Below are positions 16,990 to 24,849 of a stretch of 64,000 bases of DNA, in pieces. Numbering within the stretch: the stretch's first letter is position 1; the number at the start of each line of letters is the position of its first letter. The position numbers and the translations under genes were made by a program. The stretch covers positions 1 through 64,000 of the forward strand of contig DATJYN010000170.1 of the NCBI GenBank assembly GCA_035499575.1, written 5' to 3'. Below the pieces are notes generated by a model. That model was not told the origin of the DNA and did no database searches. It was given only the letters and a program-made list of their open reading frames with translations. The stretch comes from RBG-16-66-20 sp035499575 (GTDB lineage Bacteria; Pseudomonadota; Gammaproteobacteria; Burkholderiales; SG8-39).

Positions 16990-17102
16990 GGCTTGGAGTC
17001 GTCCTTCGGCTTGCCGTCAGGGCGTTTCGCGGGCAAGGTCCACCACACGATTAGAATCAGCAGCGCAAGGGCCACGCCCATCTCGAGATATATGACCCAC
17101 AT
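16986..17102 (-). CDS. Possible 38-residue single-pass membrane protein upstream of the channel
   Basis: The frame begins MWVIYLEMGVALALLILIVW, one transmembrane helix, and ends in a charged tail (KRPDGKPKDDSKP). The ATG at 17102 is preceded by GGGAGCAAAGG, a good ribosome-binding site, and the stop overlaps the channel GTG (GTGA). Its 5' end overlaps the divergent mltA start by 11 bases. I do not recognise a family. It may be a small channel partner or a leader peptide for translational coupling of the channel. Confidence 0.5.
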   Translation of the reverse strand: MWVIYLEMGVALALLILIVWWTLPAKRPDGKPKDDSKP

Positions 17103-18312
17103 CGTTCGCGCCTTTGCTCCCGCTTCTGGACTGCTGGTGGCTGCGATTCTAGCCCTCGCCGGTTGCGCCGACGCGCCGCAGCTGCCACAGGCCGCGCAAT
17201 CACCGGCCCAGCGCACCTGCCCCGCCTGCGCCGAATGCCCGGTCTGCGCGGCGCCGGCGCGACCCGCCGAGACGAAGTACCTGCGGGCGCCTTTCGGGTC
17301 AATTCCCGGCTGGGCGACCGCCGCGCTCGCGCCGGGAATGCGCGCCTTCGCGTCGGGCTGCGACCGCATGGCCGCCGGGCCGCTGCGCCTCGCCTGCGAG
17401 GCGGCGCGCGCATTGCCGCCGGACGATGAAGCCGCGGTCCGGCGCTTCGTCGAAGCAAGCTTCGACGCTTGGGTGGTCGCGTCCGCAGACGGCGCGGCCG
17501 AAGGCATGGTGACCGGCTACTACGAACCGGTCCTGCCCGGCAGCCGTGCGCGCACCGAGCGCTTCCGCACGCCGGTCTACGGCATGCCCGCCGACCTCAT
17601 CGCCGTGGACCTGGACAGCGTCAACCCGGAACTGAAAGGCCTGCGCCTGCGCGGGCGCATCGAGGGCAACCGGCTGGTTCCGTACTGGACGCGCGCCGAG
17701 ATTGAAGCGCGCGACGGCCGCGGCGCGCCGGTCATCGCCTGGGTGGAGGACCCGGTGGAACTTTTTTTCATGCAGATCCAGGGCTCGGGCCAGGTCGAAC
17801 TTGCCTCGGGTGGGCGGCTGCACCTCGCCTATGGAGACCAGAACGGCTACCCCTACCGGTCGATCGGAAGATTTCTCGTGGATCGCGGCGAAATGACCCT
17901 GGACCAAACGTCCATGCAGGGGATCAAGGCCTGGGCAGCAGCCAACCCGCGCAAGCTGCGCGAAGCGCTCGATGCCAACCCGAGCTATGTGTTCTTTCGC
18001 GAAACAACGGACACTGGCGGCCCGATCGGCACGCTCGGCGCACCGCTCACCGCTGGCTACAGCATCGCGGTAGATGCGCGCCAGATCCCCTTGGGCGCGC
18101 CGGTATTCCTGGCTACTACCTGGCCGCTGTCGACGCAGCCAATGGAACGGCTGGTGGCGGCGCAGGACACGGGCGGGGCGATCCGCGGCGCGGTGCGCGC
18201 GGATTTCTACTGGGGCAGCGGCAGCGAGGCGGGCGCGCTCGCCGGCCGCATGCGCCAGCGGGGCCGGATGTGGCTGCTCTGGCCGCGCGGCGAAACGCCG
18301 TCGAAACCCTAG
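17092..18312 (+). CDS. mltA: Membrane-bound lytic murein transglycosylase A
   Basis: A 406-residue outer-membrane lipoprotein that cleaves the MurNAc-GlcNAc bond of peptidoglycan to give 1,6-anhydro products. The signal peptide ends in the lipobox LAGC (C25). MltA motifs follow: VTGYYEPVLPGSRA, FFMQIQGSGQV, AYGDQNGYPYRSIG, and the 3D domain AAQDTGGAIRGAVRADFYWG with the catalytic Asp. Between the lipobox and the catalytic domain sits an unusual C-x2-C-x2-C-x2-C cluster (C43, C46, C49, C52). The start at 17092 is chosen because it gives a complete lipoprotein signal; it overlaps the 5' end of a small divergent gene. Anhydro products could feed the AmgK/MurU recycling route encoded at 46-47.6 kb. 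Confidence 0.93.
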   Translation: MTHIVRAFAPASGLLVAAILALAGCADAPQLPQAAQSPAQRTCPACAECPVCAAPARPAETKYLRAPFGSIPGWATAALAPGMRAFASGCDRMAAGPLRLACEAARALPPDDEAAVRRFVEASFDAWVVASADGAAEGMVTGYYEPVLPGSRARTERFRTPVYGMPADLIAVDLDSVNPELKGLRLRGRIEGNRLVPYWTRAEIEARDGRGAPVIAWVEDPVELFFMQIQGSGQVELASGGRLHLAYGDQNGYPYRSIGRFLVDRGEMTLDQTSMQGIKAWAAANPRKLREALDANPSYVFFRETTDTGGPIGTLGAPLTAGYSIAVDARQIPLGAPVFLATTWPLSTQPMERLVAAQDTGGAIRGAVRADFYWGSGSEAGALAGRMRQRGRMWLLWPRGETPSKP

Positions 18313-19047
18313 CTAATTCTTCTTCGTGGACTGGCGGGCAATTTCGTCCAGCTTCGCGCGCAGCTGGGCAGCCGGCAAGGCCATCCCGCGCTCGCCGTCG
18401 GCGTAGAACAGCGTCGGCGTGCCGTTGATGCGCAGCGTGCGGCCGAGTTCCAGCACCTTGTCCACCGGGTTCGCGCAGCCGGCACCGCCCGGCGGCACTT
18501 TCGGCGGGTCAGCCACGGCTAGATCCAGCCAGGCCTTGGCGCGGTCGGGCGCGCACCATACCGCGCGCGAGTGGTCCGCGCGGTCGGGTCGGATCACCGG
18601 ATACATGAAGACGTAAATCGTGATGTCGTCGATCTGCAGCAGCGTCTGCTCCAGCCGCCGGCAGTACGGGCAGTACGGGTCGGAGAACATCGCCAGCACG
18701 CGCTTGCCGTTGCCGCGCTGGATCTTCACCGCGAGATCGAGCGGCAGCGAGCTGAACTCGATCGCCGTGAGCTTCTGCATCCGTTCTTTGGTGAGATTGC
18801 GGCCGGTTTTCGCGTCGATGATGTTGCCGTCCAGCACGAGGAAGTCCGCGTTTGCGTCGCTGTAGAGGATCTGCGGTCCTTCCTGGGTCTGGATGCGCAC
18901 TTCGAACAGCCCGGCGAGCGGCGCCGGCTGCACGCCGTCGACCTTGATGTTCGGGAACTTGAGCTTGAGCACCTGGCGGATTTCCGCCTCGCCGGCGAAC
19001 GCCGGCAACGCGAGCAGTGCAAGAGCAAGACAGACTATTTTCTTCAT
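18313..19047 (-). CDS. dsbC: Periplasmic thiol:disulfide isomerase, DsbC/DsbG family
   Basis: A 244-residue exported protein. Signal peptide MKKIVCLALALLALPAFA, then the N-terminal dimerisation domain (about 20-75: EIRQVLKLKFPNIKVDGV) and a thioredoxin fold with active site C126-P-Y-C129 (FSDPYCPYC). DsbC normally has CGYC, while CPYC is the DsbG form, so isomerase versus chaperone/sulfenate-reductase role is open; length and adjacency fit DsbC. A second Cys pair (VWCAPD and GAGC) fits the structural disulfide. I prefer the ATG at 19047 to the TTG at 19059, as it starts directly at the signal peptide. The stop adjoins the mltA stop. Confidence 0.88.
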   Translation of the reverse strand: MKKIVCLALALLALPAFAGEAEIRQVLKLKFPNIKVDGVQPAPLAGLFEVRIQTQEGPQILYSDANADFLVLDGNIIDAKTGRNLTKERMQKLTAIEFSSLPLDLAVKIQRGNGKRVLAMFSDPYCPYCRRLEQTLLQIDDITIYVFMYPVIRPDRADHSRAVWCAPDRAKAWLDLAVADPPKVPPGGAGCANPVDKVLELGRTLRINGTPTLFYADGERGMALPAAQLRAKLDEIARQSTKKN

Positions 19048-19055
19048 CCGAGTCG

Positions 19056-20237
19056 TCAACCCATGGCGTGATGCATCAGGAGGTTCTTTAGGACCGGCAG
19101 GTGGTCGGCAAAGTTCAATCCGGCGTTGCGCAGCCGCGCCGCCGCCGGGGCCGGATTGCCGAACAGCCGGAACAAGCCGTGCACGGTGCCGCGCATGGCC
19201 AGTATAGCCTCCGCGCGCGCGCGCTCGTACCGCCTAAGCAGCCGCAGCTCGCCCGGATCGCGTCCCGGTGCGCGGGCAGCCAGCGTTTCAGCGAGCAGCC
19301 GCGCGTCCTGCAATCCGAGGTTGGCGCCCTGCCCCGCAAGCGGATGGATCACATGGGCGGCGTCGCCCGCAAGCGCGACGCGCGGCGCGACCAGGCGCGC
19401 GGCGGCAAGCCGCTGCAGCGGGAAGCTGCGCGCGGCGGTCACCAGCGACAGTTCGCCAACGGCGAACCCGGCAGCCGCGCCGACTTCGCGCGCGAGTGCC
19501 TCGGCTTCGAGCGCGAGCAAGCGTGCCGCTTGCGCTGTGTCCGTCGACCACACCATCGATACGTGGTCGCCGGGCAGCGGCAGCAGCGCGAGCACCGCAC
19601 CGCCGTGCGCCGGTCCCTGGAACCATTGCCACGCCAAGTTGCGATGCGGTCGCGAGCAGGCAAAATTCGCCACGACTGCGGCCTGGCCGTAATCCAGCGC
19701 TTCGCTCGCGATCCCGGCCTGCCGGCGCACGGACGAATGCGCACCGTCGGCGCCGACGACGAGCCGCGCCGTCAGGTTGCGCCCATCCTGCAGTTCGAGA
19801 TTGACCTGCCGCTCGCCTGCCTGCAGCGCCCGGATCGAGGTGCCGGCGTACGGCGCGAGGCCCGCCTGAGATTCCAGGCCGCGCCAAAGCGCGTCCTGCA
19901 GGCGCCGGTCCTCGACGATCCAGGCCAGTTCGCCCACGCCGCTTCGGTACGCGTCGAATTCGATCACCGACGCGCCGTCGTCGCCGTACACGCGCATCGC
20001 GTGCACAGGCGTGAGGTGTTCGGCAGCGATCGCGTTCCAGGCGCCGAGGCGCGCAAGAAACGCGGCGTTACCGGGACTGATGGCGTAGACGCGGGCGTCC
20101 AAGCCCGGCGCCATCGGGCCAGGCCGGCGATCCTGAGAGACCAGCGCGAGCCGCTCGCCCGCGAGTGCGCGAGCCGCGGCCGCGCCGATCATGGCGCCGC
20201 CGATGATGGCAATGTCGAAATGCGTTTCTGCGTTCAT
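19056..20237 (-). CDS. UbiH/UbiF/COQ6-family FAD-dependent hydroxylase
   Basis: A 393-residue flavoprotein monooxygenase. N-terminal FAD motif IAIIGGAMIGAAAARAL (GxGxxG variant GGAMIG), the middle VGADGAHSSVRRQAG (DG motif), and the C-terminal ALAGDAAHVIHPLAGQGAN (GD motif) define the ubiquinone hydroxylase family. It probably hydroxylates a ring carbon of a ubiquinone precursor; which carbon cannot be decided from sequence, and the window encodes a second member at 48959-50026. ATG start. The gene precedes the disulfide isomerase gene on the same strand with an eight-base gap to the preferred dsbC start at 19047 (or a four-base overlap if the TTG at 19059 is used). Confidence 0.88.
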   Translation of the reverse strand: MNAETHFDIAIIGGAMIGAAAARALAGERLALVSQDRRPGPMAPGLDARVYAISPGNAAFLARLGAWNAIAAEHLTPVHAMRVYGDDGASVIEFDAYRSGVGELAWIVEDRRLQDALWRGLESQAGLAPYAGTSIRALQAGERQVNLELQDGRNLTARLVVGADGAHSSVRRQAGIASEALDYGQAAVVANFACSRPHRNLAWQWFQGPAHGGAVLALLPLPGDHVSMVWSTDTAQAARLLALEAEALAREVGAAAGFAVGELSLVTAARSFPLQRLAAARLVAPRVALAGDAAHVIHPLAGQGANLGLQDARLLAETLAARAPGRDPGELRLLRRYERARAEAILAMRGTVHGLFRLFGNPAPAAARLRNAGLNFADHLPVLKNLLMHHAMG

Positions 20238-20255
20238 CGCGCTGGCTTCAACTCT

Positions 20256-20284
20256 TTGACTCCAAGACCCTTATCGGCGAAAAT
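20256..20284 (+). promoter_or_regulatory. Sigma-70 type promoter for the tRNA gene
   Basis: TTGACT (20256-20261), a 17-base spacer and GAAAAT (20279-20284). The predicted start, about 20291, is some ten bases before the mature tRNA. The -35 box matches five of six consensus bases, the -10 box four of six. Confidence 0.5.
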
Positions 20285-20301
20285 TACGGCTCATCACCGG
20301 G

Positions 20302-20378
20302 GCGAATTAGCTCAGCTGGTTAGAGCAGCGGAATCATAATCCGTTTGTCCCCAGTTCGAATCTGGGATTCGCCACCAC
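20302..20378 (+). tRNA. tRNA with CAU anticodon (elongator Met most likely)
   Basis: A 77-base cloverleaf. Acceptor GGCGAAT pairs with ATTCGCC, followed by A and an encoded CCA. The D arm is GCTC...GAGC, the anticodon stem GCGGA/TCCGT encloses the loop ATCATAA with anticodon CAT, and the T arm is CCCAG-TTCGAAT-CTGGG. A CAU anticodon fits elongator Met, initiator Met or the lysidine-modified Ile tRNA. The initiator is unlikely because the anticodon stem lacks three G-C pairs and the acceptor has a normal first pair. Ile2 cannot be fully ruled out. It lies eight bases from the stop codon of the convergent HAD gene and marks the left edge of the accessory module. Confidence 0.93.
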
Positions 20379-20385
20379 TCCCCTT

Positions 20386-21135
20386 TCAGTCGAAACGCTC
20401 CCTGAATAGCGCGCGCAGGGCCGCGTAGTCGTCGAACACCAGGTCCGCTGCGTCGGCGCCCTTGCCGATGTGCACGCCCTCGTGGGATTTCTGCAGCGTA
20501 ACCGCGCGCAGGCTCTCCCGCGCGCCGCGGATATCGTTCACGGAATGGTCGCCGATCATCCAGATGCAGTCGCCTCGCGGCCGCATCTTTGCGATGGCGC
20601 GCTCGAAGGGCCGCGGATCCGGCTTGTCGCAGCCGACCTCCTCGCTCGTGACGACGCAGTCGAAATGCTTGTCGAGCCCGAAATGGATGATCTTGCGGAA
20701 CTGGATCTGCGACGTCAGATCGGTCACCACGGCCGTGGGAACCGCGGCAATCCGCAGATCGTCCACGAACTCCCTCACCCCGGGGAACAACCGCGCGTTG
20801 GTGAGGAAGCTGCGCCAGTACGTCTGCTCAAGGTCGAGGGCCAGCAGCACCTGCGAGCCCAGGCCGATCTGCTCGAGCAGTTCCTGGAAATAGAGCAGGC
20901 GGCTGTGCGAGCTGGCGGTGCCGCCGAGGCGCGCCTTGACCGCGTCGCGCGCCGCGGCGAAAACCTCGTCAAACTTCGGCGGCTCGATGCCGAACATGCG
21001 CACCGCTTTCGACCTGGCCGCCGCCATCGCGGCCCCGTGCGCAGGGTCGTAGGCATACAGCGTGTTGTCGGTGTCGAACAGAACGGCATCCGGCCGCCGG
21101 GCGAACACCTCGGGTCGAAGGATCCTGAGCGTCAC
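20386..21135 (-). CDS. HAD-superfamily hydrolase (phosphatase) of the accessory glycan module
   Basis: A 249-residue HAD protein. Motif I DTDNTLYAYD (D21 nucleophile, D23), motif II VVTDLT, motif III Lys in GCDKPDPRPFERA, motif IV GDHSVNDIRGA. An alpha-helical cap between motifs I and II (about 35-110) makes it a C1-type HAD like phosphoglycolate phosphatases. GTG at 21135 overlaps the upstream fusion gene stop (GTGA); the longer frame runs inside that gene. It is the last gene of the leftward operon, and presumably dephosphorylates a sugar or polyol phosphate handled by the neighbouring kinase and nucleotidyltransferase. The precise substrate is unknown. Confidence 0.82.
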   Translation of the reverse strand: MTLRILRPEVFARRPDAVLFDTDNTLYAYDPAHGAAMAAARSKAVRMFGIEPPKFDEVFAAARDAVKARLGGTASSHSRLLYFQELLEQIGLGSQVLLALDLEQTYWRSFLTNARLFPGVREFVDDLRIAAVPTAVVTDLTSQIQFRKIIHFGLDKHFDCVVTSEEVGCDKPDPRPFERAIAKMRPRGDCIWMIGDHSVNDIRGARESLRAVTLQKSHEGVHIGKGADAADLVFDDYAALRALFRERFD

Positions 21136-23183
21136 GAAAGACGGCTCCGCAACGCTTGCGTGATGTGCACGAGCGCTACGATCTGCATGACCCCGAGCAT
21201 CCCCGGCTGCCAGGACGGATGGATGTCGAGGAGCTCCGCCAACTCGGGCAGCAGGTGGTGCGCCGCCAGGGCGATGTCCTCTGCGCCAGTTTCCCCCTCG
21301 ATGATCATTTCCGCCGAGCCATCCGCGCCGTTCAGCGTCATGTCGACGCTCAGGCCGCAAATGCCGATGAGCACGCGCACGAGACTGTCGTAATACATGC
21401 CCTGCCGGCCGCGCACCACCAGCTTCAAAGGCATGTCGGCGCCGTTGTCCGCCAGCGCATCCGGACGAACCGGTTCAAGGGCCAGGACGAGGTCGGCATG
21501 GCCGACTTGCGGACGAATGTAGCGCTCCGCGTCCGGGGCGCGCTTCGCGAGAGCCGCGTCGACAGCTTCCTCGCTGTGCCCCCGGTGCTCGACATCCCGG
21601 CGCTTTTTCAGATGCTGGCGCAGCGGCTCGCTCATATCGAGGAATATCGCCACGTCGTAAAGTTCGCGCAACAACGGCAGGTACAGCGCGTGCAGTCCGC
21701 TGACCAGGATGAAATCGTTGCTCTCGAGCCTGGCCGGCGCGCCGATCCTGCCGGCCCCGTGATCGTAGCGCCGCGCCCTCACCGCCCGGCCGGTGACGAG
21801 CGACTGCAGGTCGTGCGCCAGGCTGGCGAGGTCGTTCGCGCGGGGGTTCAGGTGCGTCATGACTTGCCACATCGGCTTTTGGCGATCCCAGAGGTGATAG
21901 CTGTCGCCCGAGACCCGCACGACCGAGTGCTCGCCGAACAATCCGGCAATGGCATCCACGAGCCTGTCCTTGCCCGACCCGGAATCGCCGGCGATGCCGA
22001 CCACCAGCGGCCTCCTCGAGAGGCGGAAATACTCGTTGGCCTGAATGCCCTCGCGCAGCATGCGAGCGGCGATGACGATCCCGGCCGCAAGCAGCAGGGT
22101 TTCGTAGAGGGACAGAAAATGGCGGCCTAGTCCCATGAGGTCGGCTACCCGCACGCCTGCCGGCCATCCGACGACGCCGATCGCCGGAAGCGGCGCGATC
22201 AGCGCGGCCCCGCCGACGTAAAGCAGGCTGAACACCGCGACGAGGAACACGGCGATCTTGCCGCTTCCGGCCTGGTAGAGGACCACGAACGGCATGACCC
22301 AGACGAACCAGCCCGGCGCCGCAGGCGTCAGGATGAGCACCAGGAAGAAGGCGATTCCCAACAATACGAGCAGCAGGTCGAAGCTCATCCGGCGCATGCG
22401 CCAGGCCGCGAACACCGTCAGTAGATAGACGAGCGGCAGCAGGTAGATCCTCAATTCGCCCATCGGGATCCAGGATGCATAGACCTTCGCGAGCTCTGGA
22501 TTGCTGAACAGCATCTGCTGTCCCCCCGGCGATAGCAGGAACGGCCCGAGAAGAACGGCCGCGGCGGCGCCAAGGGCGACGACGAACGGAACGAAGTGGG
22601 CCCGCAGCCGCCGGTTGTTGAACAGGTAGATGGCGAGAAACGGCGTCGCGAGAACCATGCTGAGCTTGGCCGAGACCGCGACCGCGGCGAATGCTCCAGC
22701 GAACCGGGCACGGCCCTCGTGCAGGAAAACCAGCGCGAGGATGAGGATCAGGACGGGGATGAGATCGTTCAGGCCGAGCCAGTACGTGGCGAACAGCGTG
22801 ATCGGCGACAACCAGTAAAGAGCGAGCAGCGCTTGGTCGCCGACCGCAGAGAGGCGTCGCAACGCCGCGAGCATCAGGACGTCGACCGCGAGGAGCGCGC
22901 TCGCGTAGCCGAGGCCGCTGGAGAGTCCGGCCAGCGACGCCAATGCCGAGAACGGCAGCAGGATCATCCACATCGAATAGCCGTAGGGGAACGCCAGCGG
23001 GTTGCCGCCGTCTTTCAGAAAAGACGTCCAAGGGTCCAGGCTGGGCGCGGCAAGCGAATGGCCGAGAAACGGCGCATACCACTCGGCTGTCGCGTACGGC
23101 GTCACGAACGCCAGCAACGCGAGCCTGATCCCGAGCCCGACAAGGAAAAGCGGATTGGCGTAGAGCCGCTTCACGCCGCCCAC
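21132..23183 (-). CDS. Polytopic membrane protein fused to a phosphoribulokinase/uridine-kinase-like domain
   Basis: A 683-residue two-part protein. Residues 1-380 contain ten or more hydrophobic helices; the layout, with acidic and aromatic loops (ATAEWYAPFLGH; WLGLNDLIP), resembles GT-C/mannosyltransferase membrane enzymes. Residues 390-600 are a soluble P-loop kinase: Walker A GIAGDSGSGK (396-405), then RVSGDSYHLWDR, MTHLNPRANDL and YDHGAGRIG, the motif order of phosphoribulokinase/uridine kinase. An 80-residue tail of unknown fold follows. I know no characterised protein with this fusion. The stop overlaps the HAD start and its own start is overlapped by the GDPD-like gene end. It may phosphorylate a sugar or polyol at the membrane, coupling activation to transfer. 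Confidence 0.8.
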   Translation of the reverse strand: MGGVKRLYANPLFLVGLGIRLALLAFVTPYATAEWYAPFLGHSLAAPSLDPWTSFLKDGGNPLAFPYGYSMWMILLPFSALASLAGLSSGLGYASALLAVDVLMLAALRRLSAVGDQALLALYWLSPITLFATYWLGLNDLIPVLILILALVFLHEGRARFAGAFAAVAVSAKLSMVLATPFLAIYLFNNRRLRAHFVPFVVALGAAAAVLLGPFLLSPGGQQMLFSNPELAKVYASWIPMGELRIYLLPLVYLLTVFAAWRMRRMSFDLLLVLLGIAFFLVLILTPAAPGWFVWVMPFVVLYQAGSGKIAVFLVAVFSLLYVGGAALIAPLPAIGVVGWPAGVRVADLMGLGRHFLSLYETLLLAAGIVIAARMLREGIQANEYFRLSRRPLVVGIAGDSGSGKDRLVDAIAGLFGEHSVVRVSGDSYHLWDRQKPMWQVMTHLNPRANDLASLAHDLQSLVTGRAVRARRYDHGAGRIGAPARLESNDFILVSGLHALYLPLLRELYDVAIFLDMSEPLRQHLKKRRDVEHRGHSEEAVDAALAKRAPDAERYIRPQVGHADLVLALEPVRPDALADNGADMPLKLVVRGRQGMYYDSLVRVLIGICGLSVDMTLNGADGSAEMIIEGETGAEDIALAAHHLLPELAELLDIHPSWQPGMLGVMQIVALVHITQALRSRLS

Positions 23184-23761
23184 AGTTCAGGACGCTTCGT
23201 GCACACCGCCTCGGCCTCGATGCCATCGGCCGCGAGGCGGGCCCTGAGTGCGGGAATCTCCGTTTCCGGCGGGCGTCCCTGGAGTTCCGGCGAAACGAGG
23301 CAAAGCCGGAAATGCGCAGCGCGCAATTTCGCAGCGTCGGATGCGGTCAGCGGGAAGCGCGTGAAGCAGTCTACCCACACCCAGTCGATCATGCCCGCGA
23401 GCGAGAGCGCGGTGCCGATATGCTCGAACTCCGACAATCTGACGGCGCAGCGCCGCTCGCCGGAGCGCGCGGTCTTCAGAAGGAACGGGAAGGACTGGTC
23501 CAGGAAAAAGAAGTCCGCGATGCCGCGTTCGGCGGTCAACCGGAGCAACGCATTCTCCAGGCCTTCTTCCTTGACGTTCAGGATCAGGGTGCCGTGGCGG
23601 TAGTGGTCGAGCCAGGCGACGAAGTCTTCCCCCTCGCCGAACGCATCGTGATGGATGACCAGCCGGCCGGCCTGGCTGCGCACGTCCACCTCGACGCCCA
23701 ATTCCCTCGGCGTCGCCGCAAGTTCGGCGATGGTGTTGCGTCGGTGAGCGATCAGCTTCAA
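23171..23761 (-). CDS. GDPD-like (glycerophosphodiester phosphodiesterase fold) protein
   Basis: A 196-residue protein. The start MKLIAHRRNTIAEL (H6, R7), then VEVDVR (E24, D26) and LVIHHDAFG (H38), match the catalytic and metal residues of the GDPD/PI-PLC TIM barrel, though HRG is HRR and the protein is shorter than usual GDPDs (~240-260). No signal peptide. It overlaps the fusion gene by 13 bases and the GT2 gene by four. If active it would cleave a phosphodiester such as glycerophospho-sugar; alternatively it may have become a synthase or binding subunit. Confidence 0.7.
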   Translation of the reverse strand: MKLIAHRRNTIAELAATPRELGVEVDVRSQAGRLVIHHDAFGEGEDFVAWLDHYRHGTLILNVKEEGLENALLRLTAERGIADFFFLDQSFPFLLKTARSGERRCAVRLSEFEHIGTALSLAGMIDWVWVDCFTRFPLTASDAAKLRAAHFRLCLVSPELQGRPPETEIPALRARLAADGIEAEAVCTKRPELWAA

Positions 23762-24456
23762 GGTTTGTCCGTCTTTCTCAGGCGCAGGCTGAATTCAACC
23801 GTGCGCCGGATGAATTTTCGCTTGGCCGCCCAGTTTACGTTCCAGCTGGAAATTCCCTGCATGCGCGTGCCGAATCGGACGGGAAACCTGTGCACGGCCA
23901 GGCCGGCGCGGCGCGCCTGGTAATAGGCATAGAGGTCCAGCGAAAAATCTTCGGGTGGATCTTCCCAGGTGTCGAAGAATGCCCGGCTGAACAGGGTCGG
24001 CTGCGCATTGATGTCCCACATCGGCTGCCCGAGCAAGGCAGTCTCGAACAGGCTCATCCCGACCGTGAACATGACATCTGACCATGGCCGGCCGAACCGC
24101 CTTCCCTTCACGAAGCACCCCGGCCCGTGCTTCTCGTACAGTGCCAGGCCGGCGGCCGCGTCCATCGGATCGGTCTGCAGGTCCGCGTGGCTCCAGCCGA
24201 TGATGTCGCCAGTCGCCGCACGCAGGCCCGTCAGGATTCCGAATCCATATCCCCGGTTCCTCTCGACGCGCACGCTCCTGCACCCCGGGTGCGCAGGCAA
24301 CAAGGCCCGCAGCACGCCGGAACTGCCGTCGCTGGATCCGTTGTCGACCAGGATCACCTCGATTTGCGGCCGGCTCGCCAGCTCGCCGCAACGCCGCAAC
24401 AGCAGCGGCAGGTTCGCTTCTTCATTGAAACAGGGAATGACGAGCGAAAGACGCAT
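23758..24456 (-). CDS. Glycosyltransferase family 2 (DPM/polyprenyl-phosphate type)
   Basis: A 232-residue GT-A enzyme. N-terminal LSLVIPCFNEEANLP, nucleotide-binding VDNGSSDGS (38-45), and the DxD-like region SHADLQTDP around 90 are typical of GT2. Size, absence of membrane helices and the downstream GtrA gene suggest it charges a polyprenyl phosphate with a sugar, as GtrB/DPM1 enzymes do. Four-base overlap with the GDPD-like gene on one side, three-base gap to the GtrA-like gene on the other. Confidence 0.88.
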   Translation of the reverse strand: MRLSLVIPCFNEEANLPLLLRRCGELASRPQIEVILVDNGSSDGSSGVLRALLPAHPGCRSVRVERNRGYGFGILTGLRAATGDIIGWSHADLQTDPMDAAAGLALYEKHGPGCFVKGRRFGRPWSDVMFTVGMSLFETALLGQPMWDINAQPTLFSRAFFDTWEDPPEDFSLDLYAYYQARRAGLAVHRFPVRFGTRMQGISSWNVNWAAKRKFIRRTVEFSLRLRKTDKP

Positions 24457-24459
24457 CGC

Positions 24460-24849
24460 CTAGGTTCCGGTCCGGAACACGAGGAACTTCATGCCGACGA
24501 AGTTGGCCGCGGCCGACAGCCCCGTGGCGATGATGAACGCCAGGTGGATGGCGATTCGCGAGGCCGGCAGGAGCTCAAGGACGATCCTGTTCGCGGCCAC
24601 GTTCAGAACGAGCGTGCCTGCATAAAGCAGGAGGAAACCCGCGAAACGCCTCAGCCCGCCAGCTGCCGAAAACGTATAGCTCCGGTTCGCAAACCAGGCA
24701 AAGACGGTTCCCACGACGAAGCTCGTTCCCTTCGCAGGATCGGTCGCGAATCCGCCCCACAGCAAGGCGTGGTAACAGAGGAAGTCGATTGCGGCAGTGC
24801 ACCCGCCGACCACCAGGAAGCGGCCGATCTCGCCGAGCGTTCTACGCAT
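24460..24849 (-). CDS. GtrA-like small membrane protein
   Basis: A 129-residue protein of four hydrophobic helices. LGEIGRFLVVGGCTAAIDF at the start, FVVGTVFAWFANRSYTF in the middle and ANFVGMKFLVF at the end are hallmarks of the GtrA/DPMS family, which helps flip or present polyprenyl-phosphate-linked sugars. I chose ATG 24849; it overlaps the upstream nucleotidyltransferase stop by eight bases, while the longer frame has no hydrophobic start. It pairs functionally with the adjacent GT2. Confidence 0.88.
   Translation of the reverse strand: MRRTLGEIGRFLVVGGCTAAIDFLCYHALLWGGFATDPAKGTSFVVGTVFAWFANRSYTFSAAGGLRRFAGFLLLYAGTLVLNVAANRIVLELLPASRIAIHLAFIIATGLSAAANFVGMKFLVFRTGT

Noticed and set aside
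20302..20378. tRNA read as initiator Met
   Set aside because: The anticodon stem lacks the three consecutive G-C pairs and the acceptor begins with a normal pair, so elongator Met (or Ile2) fits better.
22596..23603. 335-codon frame opposite the membrane-kinase fusion
   Set aside because: Low-complexity charged product, no ribosome-binding site, antiparallel to transmembrane helices.
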